From contig JAUYHR010000047.1 of NCBI GenBank assembly GCA_030689875.1, positions 1 through 31,177 on the forward strand: a stretch of 31,177 nucleotides of DNA, in the 5' to 3' direction. Below are positions 1-7,856 of the stretch, in pieces; within the stretch, counting starts at the first letter, position 1; each line of letters begins with the position of its first letter. The position numbers and the translations under genes were made by a program. Source of the DNA: Nanobdellota archaeon. GTDB lineage: Archaea; Nanobdellota; Nanobdellia; Pacearchaeales; GW2011-AR1. The notes under the pieces were generated by a model. The model was not told where the DNA came from and searched no databases. It saw nothing but the letters and a program-made list of their open reading frames with translations.

Positions 1-51
1 GGGTCGGGAGTCGTTGAAAGCGCGAGCAAATTTAATAACAAAAACAATTAA
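1..51 (+). other. Edge fragment: possible gene tail or end of a GC-rich repeat unit
   Basis: The first 30 bases are far richer in G+C than the flanking DNA and contain GGTCGGGAG at 2-10, the same 9-mer that closes the two repeat units at 2780-2788 and 2852-2860. Frame 1 is open from the window edge to a TAA at 49-51, so this could also be the last codons of an upstream gene. In the island after herA the same 9-mer lies 8 bases before a duplicated gene tail, so both readings could hold together. The upstream sequence is not visible. Confidence 0.3.
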
Positions 52-75
52 AAATCAATAAGTATATTATTAATT

Positions 76-2691
76 ATGGCTTATGAAATTCTATTAGGGA
101 GAAACGAAAGCGATAAAAAAGAATTTGGAAACAGAGGGATAATTTATATTGGAAAAGGATTTGTAAAAATGGGGCAATATACTTCATTAAGCAATAAACT
201 TTTCTTGGATGTTGCCAGAACTCATATTATTTTAGTTGCTGGAAAAAGAGGATCTGGAAAATGTCTTCATGAAGATACTTTAATAACATTGGCTGACGGC
301 TCACAAATTCCAATAAAAGATTTAGAAGATAATAAAGAAAAAATAATTTCTTTAAATGATAAATTAAAAATAGAAAAATCAGAAAAATCTGAATTCTTTT
401 CTAGAGAAGTTAATAAATTAATAAAATTAAAATTAAGAAGCGGAAAAGAAATAAAACTAACTCCAGAACACCCTTTGCTTACAATTAAAGGATGGAAACC
501 TATTCAAGAATTAACAATTGGGAGCAGAATTGCAACTCCGAGAATTATGCCTGCATTCGGCAATAAAGAAATGTCCGAGCATGAAATAAAATTGCTTGCA
601 TATTTAATTGCAGAAGGGCACACTAAAAACATAGTCTTATTTGCAAATTCTGATGAAAAAATAGTTGATGATTTTAGAAATTCATTAAAAGAATTTGATT
701 CTTCATTAAAATTAATAAAAGAAAAAGAAAATCATTACAGGATTTCATCACCCCTATGGAAAAATAAAATCTTAAATTCTAATAATATTAGAAATGAAAA
801 AGGTCAATTTACAAAAGAAAGCAGGAATATCTATAAGAAAAGAAGCATAAGAAAATTAATTGAAAGAGAAGAAATATTTGGCTTGCTATCAACACAAAAA
901 TATCTTTCTCAAAATATAATGCAGCTTAAAAGAGAACAACTTGCAGTATTCTTAAATAGATTATTTAGCTGTGATGGAAGTATTTATAAAACAGGAGATT
1001 ATTGGCAATCTTCATATTGCTCTTCTTCAAAAAGAATGATTCATCAAATACAAAACCTTCTCCTAAGATTTGGGATATTATCAAAAATAAGAGATAAAAA
1101 GATAAAGTTAAATGATAAAAATTTCAACTCTTATGAGATTGTAATAAATGCTCAAAATACTTTAAAATTTATAGAAGAAATTGGATTTTTTGGGGAAAAA
1201 TTTAAAAAACAAAGAATAGCTTACAAAGAAATAAAATCAAAAATAAGAAATCCTAATATAGATACAATACCAAAAGAAATCTGGGAAACATATAAACCTA
1301 TAAGTTGGACAAAAATAGGAATAGCCCTAAATTATAAATATCCCAAGGCAATGAGAGAAAGAATAAATTATTCTCCTTCAAGACAAACTCTCCTGCAAAT
1401 TTCAGAAGTTGAACAAAATAATGGGTTAAAAATTCTTGCAGAATCAGAAATATTTTGGGACGAAATCATTTCAATGGAAATTCTTGACGGACAATTCAAA
1501 GTTTATGATATTTGCGTTCCAGAAAATCATAATTTTATAGCAAACGATATAATAGTTCATAATTCCTACACCCTCGGAGTCATCGCAGAAGAACTCTCAA
1601 ATTTGCCAAAAGAAATTTCCCAAAATATTGCTTCAGTTATTTTTGATACAATGGGAATTTACTGGACAATGAAATATCAAAATGAAAAAGACAGGGGATT
1701 GCTGGAAGAGTGGGATCTTCAGCCAAAAGATCTTCCAGTAAGAATTTTTGTTCCATACGGACATTTTGACAATTATGCGGAAAGAGGGATTCCCGTGGAT
1801 AAAAAATTCGCATTAGATGTAATGGAAATGACCGCAGAAGATTGGGTAATAACTTTTGGATTAAGCTTAATTAATCCCGTCGGAGTTTTAGTTGCAACAA
1901 CAATAACAAAATTAAAAGAAAAAGGAAAAGATTATTTTATTGAAGAAATAATAAATGAAATTGAAAAAGAAGAAAAAAGTTCAAGAGATGTAAAAAATGC
2001 AGCAAGAGGATTATTTGAAGCGGCAGACTCTTGGGGGATTTTCGCAAAAAAAGAAACAAAACCCACGAACATAAGCGACTTAGCGGTGGGAGGAAAAACA
2101 AGTGTTTTAGATTTAAGCGTTTATAGTTCAATAGGGGCATTTAATGTTCGGGCATTAGTTGTAAGTTTAGTTTCAAGAAAATTATTTGAGCAAAGAATGT
2201 CTGCAAGAAAAAAGGAAGAAATTGATGCAATTGTAAAAAGATTTGAAATTTCCGGAGAGATTGCAAAAAAAGAAATGCCTTTAATATGGTTATTTATCGA
2301 CGAAGCACATGAATTTCTCCCGTTAAATGAAAAAACAATTGCAACAGATGCATTAGTCCAATTATTGCGTGAAGGCCGTCAGCCTGGGATATCAATGGTT
2401 CTTGCGACGCAGCAGCCGGGAAAAATCCATAAAGATGTAATGACACAATCAGATATTGTTATTTCGCACCGCGTGACTTCTGCTCAGGATTTAGAAGCTT
2501 TAAATCATATTATGCAAAGTTATATGTTGGAAAGCATTAGCCAATACATGAACGAACTTCCAAGCTTAAGGGGCTCTGCAATTATTCTCGACGACAATTC
2601 AGAAAGAATTTATCCAATGAGAATTCATCCAAGATTTACCTGGCACGGCGGTGAGGCTCCTACTTCAATAAAAAGAGAAAAAAAATTATAA
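76..2691 (+). CDS. HerA/DUF87-type ATPase interrupted by an intein
   Basis: 871-residue precursor of a FtsK/HerA-class DNA-translocating ATPase. Removing the intein (residues 63-496) leaves 437 residues. The Walker A motif GKRGSGK (56-62) is completed by S497 after splicing; Walker B is LFIDEAHE with D742/E743, followed by LREGRQPG and the LATQQPG motif typical of HerA/VirD4-like ATPases. HerA proteins work as hexamers, classically with Mre11-Rad50 and NurA in DNA-end resection; neither NurA nor Mre11-Rad50 is in this window. The mature protein is shorter than typical HerA, and the N-terminal HAS barrel is reduced to about 45 residues, so a general DUF87 ATPase is possible. Start: an AT-rich stretch around 45-70 and ATG at 76. 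The gene's last 36 bases are repeated downstream at 2868-2904. Confidence 0.88.
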   Translation: MAYEILLGRNESDKKEFGNRGIIYIGKGFVKMGQYTSLSNKLFLDVARTHIILVAGKRGSGKCLHEDTLITLADGSQIPIKDLEDNKEKIISLNDKLKIEKSEKSEFFSREVNKLIKLKLRSGKEIKLTPEHPLLTIKGWKPIQELTIGSRIATPRIMPAFGNKEMSEHEIKLLAYLIAEGHTKNIVLFANSDEKIVDDFRNSLKEFDSSLKLIKEKENHYRISSPLWKNKILNSNNIRNEKGQFTKESRNIYKKRSIRKLIEREEIFGLLSTQKYLSQNIMQLKREQLAVFLNRLFSCDGSIYKTGDYWQSSYCSSSKRMIHQIQNLLLRFGILSKIRDKKIKLNDKNFNSYEIVINAQNTLKFIEEIGFFGEKFKKQRIAYKEIKSKIRNPNIDTIPKEIWETYKPISWTKIGIALNYKYPKAMRERINYSPSRQTLLQISEVEQNNGLKILAESEIFWDEIISMEILDGQFKVYDICVPENHNFIANDIIVHNSYTLGVIAEELSNLPKEISQNIASVIFDTMGIYWTMKYQNEKDRGLLEEWDLQPKDLPVRIFVPYGHFDNYAERGIPVDKKFALDVMEMTAEDWVITFGLSLINPVGVLVATTITKLKEKGKDYFIEEIINEIEKEEKSSRDVKNAARGLFEAADSWGIFAKKETKPTNISDLAVGGKTSVLDLSVYSSIGAFNVRALVVSLVSRKLFEQRMSARKKEEIDAIVKRFEISGEIAKKEMPLIWLFIDEAHEFLPLNEKTIATDALVQLLREGRQPGISMVLATQQPGKIHKDVMTQSDIVISHRVTSAQDLEALNHIMQSYMLESISQYMNELPSLRGSAIILDDNSERIYPMRIHPRFTWHGGEAPTSIKREKKL
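262..1563 (+). mobile_element. Intein with LAGLIDADG (DOD) homing endonuclease in the ATPase P-loop
   Basis: In-frame protein intron of 434 residues. It starts with Cys63 directly after the P-loop lysine and ends with His-Asn, with Ser497 as the +1 nucleophile. Splicing blocks are visible: block A CLHEDTLITLADG, block B with TPEH (129-132), block F VYDICVPENHNF and block G VHN|S. Two dodecapeptide endonuclease motifs are present, LLAYLIAEGH (acidic residue E180) and LFSCDGSI (D300), so both catalytic acids are retained and the endonuclease may be active. Insertion inside Walker A means the host ATPase cannot bind ATP until splicing is complete. P-loops of ATPases are a known favourite intein site. 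Confidence 0.93.
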
Positions 2692-2692
2692 A
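2656..2692. repeat. 37-bp direct repeat, copy 1 (3' end of herA-like gene)
   Basis: Identical 37-bp sequence to 2868-2904, beginning GCTCCTACTTC and ending TTATAAA. This copy encodes the last 11 residues and the stop codon of the HerA-like ATPase. The offset between copies is 212 bp. Confidence 0.9.
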
Positions 2693-2699
2693 AAGATTT

Positions 2700-2867
2700 A
2701 TTTGAATCTCCGTGACGGGGAACCCGAGCGACTTTGATTTCAATCAATCCCGAAGGCATTTATAAAAAATAGAAATCGGGGTCGGGAGCTGGCGTGGGGG
2801 TCGAGCGACTTCGTGGTAGGCAGTAACTAAAAATATTAATAAGCCGTGCGAGGTCGGGAGATAAGAA
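2700..2867. repeat. GC-rich intergenic island with two related repeat units
   Basis: G+C-rich sequence in an otherwise AT-rich genome. Two units each begin with GAGCGACTT (2726-2734 and 2803-2811) and end with GGTCGGGAG (2780-2788 and 2852-2860). The CGAC/GTCG parts of each pair are complementary, so each unit could close into a stem. Further pairing is visible: CGGG-GAA-CCCG hairpin (2716-2726) and TCCCGA (2748-2753) with TCGGGA (2782-2787). A TATA-like stretch TTTATAAAAAA lies at about 2759-2769 behind CCCGAAGG, resembling the BRE/TATA promoters elsewhere in the window, so the second unit might be transcribed. No tRNA T-loop or other known RNA signature was seen. Confidence 0.6.
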
Positions 2868-2904
2868 GCTCCTACTTCAATAAAAAGAGAAAAAAAATTA
2901 TAAA
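2868..2904. repeat. 37-bp direct repeat, copy 2 (relic herA-like gene tail)
   Basis: Exact second copy of the ATPase gene's 3' end. In the frame of the copied coding tail an in-frame TAA (2862-2864) sits one codon before it, so it is not part of a longer reading frame. It delimits the GC-rich island. Confidence 0.9.
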
Positions 2905-2952
2905 CAAACAAAAAATATAAAACCTTAAAAAGAGATTTCTTTAAAAAATTCT

Positions 2953-3267
2953 ATGAGAAACTTAAATGAAAAAGACGGAAATTCGTTTGAAGATAATTTT
3001 TACAATACAAAAAGATATTTATCTAAATTAATTCCCAATAAGGAGGACCTTTCAGAGAATGATCCCGTTGAACTTTACTGGACATTAAATCAAATAAATT
3101 ATGAAATTGGAGTTCCACTGAAATATTTAGAGCCGGAAAATTTGACAAGTTTTAATCAATTAGTAAATATTTGTAAACGATATAGAAGGTCTCCTTCCAA
3201 ATATGAAAAAGAATTAGATGACAGAATAAGTTATCTGCTTGCGCTAAATCTTTCTAAAGAATCTTAA
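2953..3267 (+). CDS. Hypothetical protein, 104 aa
   Basis: No family recognised. The product is acidic and polar, rich in Asn, Glu, Leu and Tyr, with no signal peptide or membrane segment and probably helical in the C-terminal half. A TATA-like stretch AAAATATAAAA lies at about 2911-2921, roughly 35 nt ahead of ATG. The gene follows the relic herA tail and its last 14 bases overlap the last bases of the convergent methyltransferase gene (3254-3267). Codon use matches its neighbours, which supports it as real, but function is unknown. Confidence 0.6.
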   Translation: MRNLNEKDGNSFEDNFYNTKRYLSKLIPNKEDLSENDPVELYWTLNQINYEIGVPLKYLEPENLTSFNQLVNICKRYRRSPSKYEKELDDRISYLLALNLSKES

Positions 3268-4039
3268 AATCAATTCTCAACCTGATTTTATAAGGCGCAA
3301 TTTCTCCGGCATTTTTTATTCTTAAAATTTTAATTTTCTTTTTTGCTTTTTTTGCTTCATTTTTTATTTTTTCAATGATTTTGTCTTTATCTTCAATTTT
3401 GCAAAAATCATAATAAAAAATCTTAGTTCCTTTTTTAGATAATAAAAAAGCTTCTTTCAAAAAAGTTTCTTTCAAACGGGGACGAGGCATGACAATGACG
3501 CTGAATTTTTGTTTTTTCTTTTCCAATTCTTTAGCAACTTTTTTAATGTCTCCTGAAATTAATTCAACTTTGTCTCCGACTTTATTTAATTTAATATTTA
3601 ATTCAGCATATTTGTTTGCTTCTCTGTTAATTTCATTTGAATAAACTTCTGCTTTTGAATTTTTAGCAATAACAATTGAAAATGGCGCAACGCCGGCAAA
3701 CATAACCAAAACTGCATCATTTTTCTTAATCTTAGAAGCGATTTCTTTTCTTTCATTGCTCAAGCGCGGAGAAAAATAAGTTGTATCAATATTAAATCTA
3801 AAAACACAATTATTTTCTTTATACAAAACTTCTTTATTTTTTTCTCCAGCAAGATATTTTGTTTTCATTTTCCTTAATCTGCCTGAAAATTTGCCGGATT
3901 TTTCAAGAACGGTTTTTATGTTGGGATTTTTTTTAAGAATCTCTTGAGCAAAAATCTTTTTATTATTTAATTTAGTTTTATCAGAAAAATTTACAACAGC
4001 AATATTTCCAAGAATGTTAAATGAGCGATGTTTATTCAT
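3254..4039 (-). CDS. Trm5-like class I SAM-dependent tRNA methyltransferase
   Basis: 261 residues. Trm5 family enzymes methylate N1 of G37 in tRNA using SAM. Visible are the D2-domain start LGNIAVVNF (10-18), the Trm5/Tyw2 signature YFSPRLSNER (88-97, with R92), SAM-binding motif I VMFAGVAPFS (112-121), NEIN (135-138, E136) and SGDI (162-165, D164). The usual NLP-type motif IV is replaced by MPRP (184-187), so a catalytic asparagine seen in characterised Trm5 is missing. The protein is about 70 residues shorter than typical archaeal Trm5 and lacks the N-terminal D1 domain. A Tyw2/Taw2-type aminocarboxypropyl transferase or another Trm5 subtype is possible. Promoter: TTTAAA at 4063-4068 behind CCAAAAC, about 26 nt ahead of ATG. 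Confidence 0.8.
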   Translation of the reverse strand: MNKHRSFNILGNIAVVNFSDKTKLNNKKIFAQEILKKNPNIKTVLEKSGKFSGRLRKMKTKYLAGEKNKEVLYKENNCVFRFNIDTTYFSPRLSNERKEIASKIKKNDAVLVMFAGVAPFSIVIAKNSKAEVYSNEINREANKYAELNIKLNKVGDKVELISGDIKKVAKELEKKKQKFSVIVMPRPRLKETFLKEAFLLSKKGTKIFYYDFCKIEDKDKIIEKIKNEAKKAKKKIKILRIKNAGEIAPYKIRLRIDFKIL

Positions 4040-4081
4040 ACAACTAAAAAAGAAAAATTAGATTTAAATGTTTTGGTTAAA

Positions 4082-5041
4082 TTATTTTTCCTCTTTTAAC
4101 AAATAATTTAAACTTCCTAAATCCTTGCTTAATTTTTTATGTTCTTCCTCTGTAAAAAAATTATATTCTTTTAATAAATCTAATTTCTTTTGATATCTGT
4201 GGTCTGTTGTGTCCGCGAAGTAGAGGGGATAATAGCTTCTGAATATTAAACATTCTTCTTTTGGCTTTTCTTCTTCCCGTCTTATTCTACTAAGGGAATC
4301 TAATTCTATCAAAAGAGAATAAATACTGATACTTGAAGAATATAATCCTAAGCTTAAAGAATCATAAAAGTTTAATAAAGGTTTTGACAATAAATAATTT
4401 TTTTCTAATATTAAAGAATCTCTTTCAGTTCTTTCCTTGGAAATTTTTTTTGCAAGACCATCAATTAAACTGCTATCTAATTTTCCTATATCTCGGGGAT
4501 TTTTATCATAACCTAAAGATTCAACAAAATGCGCTACATCTTCCTCTAAACCCGTAACAGAATGAGGATTTAACATTCCATCTTTCGGACCATCTGTTCC
4601 ATCTTTCCAGGTCCAAATATCTTTTATATTTTTTCTTCCATATTTAAAATCTGCAATTTTTCTCCATCTTTTTGAAAAATCTGATTTATTTTTTTTTAAT
4701 GCAAAATATCTTGAATGAGCAACTTCATGAAAACGAGTTTCAGATTCGTTTTTGTAATCTTCTGAAAGACATAATGCCCCTTTATGAAAATTGTAAGCAT
4801 AAGCATGAAAATGTGCTATTGAATTTTTTTGTAAATCTTTTTTATCAATTATATAAACCTCGCCTAAATATTCTTTTAACCCGGGATTAAGTTCATTAAA
4901 CAAGCTGTCTTTTTGTTCTTTTGATATCGGGTCATATTTTTTTAATTTAATTGCATGTTGTAGATTATAACAGCTATTTAATCCTACAATTAAAGAAACG
5001 CCGGTGAGAAGTGTTTTTAAATTTTTAATTTTCATTTTCAA
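4082..5041 (-). CDS. Exported lipoprotein with HExxH zinc-protease motif
   Basis: 319 residues with a signal peptide ending in a lipobox-like LNSC (C24), so probably lipid-anchored outside the membrane. The metal-binding motif FHEVAHS gives H105-E106-x-x-H109; a candidate third ligand lies in GLEEDVAHFVE (164-174, E166/E167), the spacing seen in gluzincin-type metallopeptidases. The second half is helical and Ser/Leu/Glu-rich. It is the last gene of the ten-gene run, 3 nt after the JAMM-like gene, and so probably co-transcribed with it. Substrate unknown. A catalytic role is likely from the intact motif, but the family could not be named. Confidence 0.7.
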   Translation of the reverse strand: MKMKIKNLKTLLTGVSLIVGLNSCYNLQHAIKLKKYDPISKEQKDSLFNELNPGLKEYLGEVYIIDKKDLQKNSIAHFHAYAYNFHKGALCLSEDYKNESETRFHEVAHSRYFALKKNKSDFSKRWRKIADFKYGRKNIKDIWTWKDGTDGPKDGMLNPHSVTGLEEDVAHFVESLGYDKNPRDIGKLDSSLIDGLAKKISKERTERDSLILEKNYLLSKPLLNFYDSLSLGLYSSSISIYSLLIELDSLSRIRREEEKPKEECLIFRSYYPLYFADTTDHRYQKKLDLLKEYNFFTEEEHKKLSKDLGSLNYLLKEEK

Positions 5042-5044
5042 CAG

Positions 5045-5737
5045 TTAAAGAGGGGCGCATTTTATATCAAAATATTCAAAAAGCTCATGGTATTTTTCAG
5101 GATACCACAAATATCCCTGCCAATCTACTTTGTTTAATATTTCTTCTTTTCTTTTAGAATTTAAAGAATATTCGGTTATATCCTCTTTTGTAATTATTTT
5201 GCCTGCAATTTTGCGCTCTGGAAACATACGATTAAAGCGAACTAACATGGCTATGTCATTTATAGAAGGTTTGTCAAATCCTTCTCCAGGGTGATTGTGA
5301 TAAAAAATTAATTCTCCTGCATTTTTATTCTCTTCTAAAACTTTTCCTATTAGCGGTAAAAAGGGCTCGACAGAATTTGAATCTGAATTAATTCCAACCT
5401 CATACCATGTTTGGTTTTCCGGGAAATAAAACCATGCTTCTTCATAACCTCCAAAACATATTTTTCTTAAATCCTCCACTCCTTGTTCTTCATTCTTTTT
5501 TGTAACATGATATATATTATCATTTAAATTAATGCGAAGGTTTTCTGAATAAATTTTTTCTGAAGAATATGGGAAGGCATTGTTTGTTGTCTTTTCTATT
5601 TCTTTTATGAATCCGGGATATTTTTCATCGGTAACATGAAACTGGCCCTCTAATGACTGCCCGCTTCCTTTTCCAAATATTCCGAGGCTTCCTGCTGTAA
5701 TCAAACTTGTTAAAATTATTTTATTTATATTTTTCAT
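5045..5737 (-). CDS. Exported JAMM/MPN-type metallopeptidase-like protein
   Basis: 230 residues. The N-terminus (about 1-28) is a signal peptide with a hydrophobic core and polar cleavage region. The JAMM core is YHNHPGEGFDKPSINDI: H147, H149, S158 and D161, preceded by possible glutamates E99/E100 or E113. The classical spacing is H-x-H-x7-S-x2-D; here eight residues separate the second His from Ser, a one-residue insertion. JAMM enzymes cut isopeptide or peptide bonds (deubiquitinases, RadC-like and phage-tail proteins); an exported form is unusual. It sits 19 nt after the 360-aa gene and 3 nt before the HExxH lipoprotein gene. Confidence 0.75.
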   Translation of the reverse strand: MKNINKIILTSLITAGSLGIFGKGSGQSLEGQFHVTDEKYPGFIKEIEKTTNNAFPYSSEKIYSENLRINLNDNIYHVTKKNEEQGVEDLRKICFGGYEEAWFYFPENQTWYEVGINSDSNSVEPFLPLIGKVLEENKNAGELIFYHNHPGEGFDKPSINDIAMLVRFNRMFPERKIAGKIITKEDITEYSLNSKRKEEILNKVDWQGYLWYPEKYHELFEYFDIKCAPL

Positions 5738-5756
5738 TTAAAAAAATTTCCTAAAT

Positions 5757-6839
5757 TTATTTAAGATATTTATCAATTGCTCTTTGAGGAGGATTTTTCT
5801 CTTCTATATCTAACTCCCGCAAGATTTCTTCTATTCTTTTTAAATTTGATTTAGTATGAGAAATGTAAGAGCTGTTGTAAAATCTTTTAATCCAAGGCGA
5901 ATTTTCCATTTGCTTAAGCTCTTTATTAAAAGAGTCTTTTTTATCCGTCATAATTTTAATCTGTTCATCAATTGGCTTTTTTTTAAAGTTAGCATATTCA
6001 TTTTCAATTTCATATTTTTCCATAAAAACAGGATTTTTTCCGCAATCTTCTAAATGTTCTAAAATTTTATATTTCTTTTTAAAAGACACATCTTTATTTG
6101 ACAAAATAAATGCTTTTTCTTTTTCTTTATTTTTTCTTATTTTTTTAATTCTTTTAGCTCTATTTACTATTGATATTTTTTTAGAGTATTCAGAGTAATT
6201 TTCTTTTAATTTTTCAAAAGCATTTTTTCCAAAACCATATCCCATACCAGCACCAAGTTCCATTGCAAACAAAGATTTTTCTCCAAAATCTGATAAATAT
6301 TCTTTAAAACTTTTTGAATTTTCTTTTTTATCAGAAGTTTTTCCTTCTGGATTTTTAGTTTTATCAGAATCTTTTTTTGGTTTAAAATATTTTAAATATT
6401 CTTTAAACTCTAATCCTTTCTTTTCTGATAATTTTAAGGCATCTTTTCCTAATTGATACATCATAGTTAAGTCTAAAGCAAAATTTCCAAGATGGGTCCA
6501 GACATTGCCCTTGTCATTTAAAGCCAAGCTTAAATCATAAACGCATGAACTAAAATAAAATAAATGACCTCCAAAATGCAATGCTGTATTTGTCTTTGTG
6601 TCTTTAAAACCCAAAGTTCTTGCTAAGGCATCTAAAGCCCAAAAACCTACTGCGCCGTATGCATTTCCAATTTCTATTGGAGCATTATAAATTTTAGACA
6701 ACAATCCGGAACTATAATTAAGTCCATAAATTCCAAGTTTAATTATTTCCCTGCTTTCTAAATCTGGTTTTATTTCATTGGAGATTCCTTTTATTTTCTC
6801 TGCTAATGTGTTTTTTGATTTATCTTTTGAGGTTGTCAT
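5757..6839 (-). CDS. Hypothetical protein, 360 aa, Lys-rich coiled coil
   Basis: No family recognised. No signal peptide. Residues 30-140 are moderately hydrophobic and Gly/Ala/Leu-rich, with possible membrane-associated helices around 60-75, 85-105 and 115-130. Residues 145-180 are a Lys/Asp/Ser linker, and the remainder is a long charged helical region rich in Lys and Glu, likely coiled coil. It follows an 83-nt gap with its own TATA box (TTTATAAAT, 6884-6892), so it probably heads a sub-operon with the JAMM-like and HExxH genes. The context suggests a structural or scaffold protein of the same envelope system; this is inference. Confidence 0.6.
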   Translation of the reverse strand: MTTSKDKSKNTLAEKIKGISNEIKPDLESREIIKLGIYGLNYSSGLLSKIYNAPIEIGNAYGAVGFWALDALARTLGFKDTKTNTALHFGGHLFYFSSCVYDLSLALNDKGNVWTHLGNFALDLTMMYQLGKDALKLSEKKGLEFKEYLKYFKPKKDSDKTKNPEGKTSDKKENSKSFKEYLSDFGEKSLFAMELGAGMGYGFGKNAFEKLKENYSEYSKKISIVNRAKRIKKIRKNKEKEKAFILSNKDVSFKKKYKILEHLEDCGKNPVFMEKYEIENEYANFKKKPIDEQIKIMTDKKDSFNKELKQMENSPWIKRFYNSSYISHTKSNLKRIEEILRELDIEEKNPPQRAIDKYLK

Positions 6840-6883
6840 TTTAATTCTATTAAATATTCCATAAACCCCACACGAATTTCATA

Positions 6884-6892
6884 TTTATAAAT
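6884..6892 (-). promoter_or_regulatory. TATA box internal to the ten-gene run
   Basis: On the minus strand GATTTATAAATATG reads into the 360-aa gene, with expected transcription start near 6860 and ATG at 6839. It lies in the only sizeable gap of the run. The same GAAGATTTATAAATAT sequence precedes the phosphoesterase lipoprotein gene at 21881-21888. Confidence 0.55.
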
Positions 6893-6922
6893 CTTTCCTT
6901 TGTTGTAATTAAAGAAGAGTAA

Positions 6923-7567
6923 CTAATTATCCCTGCTATTATAATAAGCTTGATATTTCCTGATGAATTTTACATGATTTGTTTTTTCCGGATTTTTTGC
7001 CGGCTGTCCTCTGTTATATGCTGATAAAGCTTTGTCCCAAGAACCATGCTGGTTATAAAGTTTCTTTAAAAATTTAGCGGCAGCGTCTGAACTTTTGTAA
7101 ACATCAAATCTCTCGTCTAATTTCGCAAGTTTTTCATAATTATATTTATTTTCCTTTACTAATTCTTTTAATTTCTTTCCGTGAGATTTATCAACACCCA
7201 TTTTATTTGAATTGCCATAAATATCTAATCCGCAATATTTTGCTGTTCCCGGCTGAAACATCCACATTCCTGCTCCGCCGTCGCCCGATTCATTTAATTT
7301 TAAAGGGTCGCCCTCGCCTTCCCTCATTCCAAGAGCTTTTAACAAACCTTTTTCAATTTTATGTTTTTTTTCTCTTTCATCAAGAATTTTATCCCAGCGA
7401 TATGTTCTCTCAAATTTTCCCTGCGTTGTTTTGTAAGAAGAAGTTATTGGAATTATATTTTTTTTATTTTCTTGTTCTTCGTTAGAAAAATTTTTTAAAT
7501 TATAAATTCCGTAAATTCCGCCGGCTAAAACAAGTCCTGGAATAAGAATTTTATTTCGTATGCTCAT
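6923..7567 (-). CDS. Lytic transglycosylase-like (SLT/lysozyme fold) exported protein
   Basis: 214 residues. An N-terminal hydrophobic segment (7-23) is a signal peptide or membrane anchor. The SLT-like domain spans about 70-210: REGEGDP (82-88) aligns with the catalytic ESGFNP motif and makes E83 the likely catalytic acid; GAGMWMFQPGTAK (98-110) matches the GxGLMQxxPxTA motif; ALSAYNRG matches the AYNxG motif; HVKFIRKYQAYY matches the Y-V-xx-V end of the fold. SLT enzymes cleave the MurNAc-GlcNAc bond of murein, which archaea lack. It lies 1 nt after the 93-aa gene, within a run that also encodes two exported metallopeptidase-like proteins. Action on a bacterial wall or on another glycan is inferred. 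Confidence 0.82.
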   Translation of the reverse strand: MSIRNKILIPGLVLAGGIYGIYNLKNFSNEEQENKKNIIPITSSYKTTQGKFERTYRWDKILDEREKKHKIEKGLLKALGMREGEGDPLKLNESGDGGAGMWMFQPGTAKYCGLDIYGNSNKMGVDKSHGKKLKELVKENKYNYEKLAKLDERFDVYKSSDAAAKFLKKLYNQHGSWDKALSAYNRGQPAKNPEKTNHVKFIRKYQAYYNSRDN

Positions 7568-7568
7568 T

Positions 7569-7850
7569 TTAATCCACCCTATAGTCTGAAAGTTTAACTC
7601 CAGTTATTTTTTCCAAATGCAATTGAACTGTTTCCGGTTCTTTTGAATGAATCTTAACAATCTCTTTCATTTTTTTATAATCTCTTTGAATTAATATAAG
7701 GTCTTCTGGATTTTTCGAACTGCCTCTGACAAAAAGATGATCTGGATACACCCCATGAATTTTAGGCAAACTATCTACAATTTTACCATAAATTCCATCA
7801 GGAAGAGGCATTTCATATTTTCTTGAATAGGAATTTATTTCTTGAGTCAT
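7569..7850 (-). CDS. Hypothetical protein, 93 aa
   Basis: No family recognised. Soluble, mixed alpha/beta in appearance, no signal peptide or membrane segment. It lies 6 nt after the small lipoprotein gene and 1 nt before the lytic-transglycosylase-like gene, so it is almost certainly co-transcribed and perhaps translationally coupled with the latter. A small cytosolic partner or immunity-type role would be speculation. Confidence 0.6.
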   Translation of the reverse strand: MTQEINSYSRKYEMPLPDGIYGKIVDSLPKIHGVYPDHLFVRGSSKNPEDLILIQRDYKKMKEIVKIHSKEPETVQLHLEKITGVKLSDYRVD

Positions 7851-7856
7851 TTTATT

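Noticed and set aside
1937..2140. Minus-strand open frame inside the HerA-like gene
   Set aside because: Leu/Phe/Pro-rich shadow of Lys/Glu-rich coding sequence; similar antisense frames within other genes were dropped for the same reason.
2700..2867. tRNA or other known structured RNA in the GC-rich island
   Set aside because: No GTTCRA T-loop, no acceptor stem pairing and no recognised RNA motif; reported only as a repeat island.
2656..2904. Target-site duplication of a transposon
   Set aside because: 37 bp is too long for a usual target duplication, the 175 bp between has no transposase, and the repeat is exactly a gene's 3' end.
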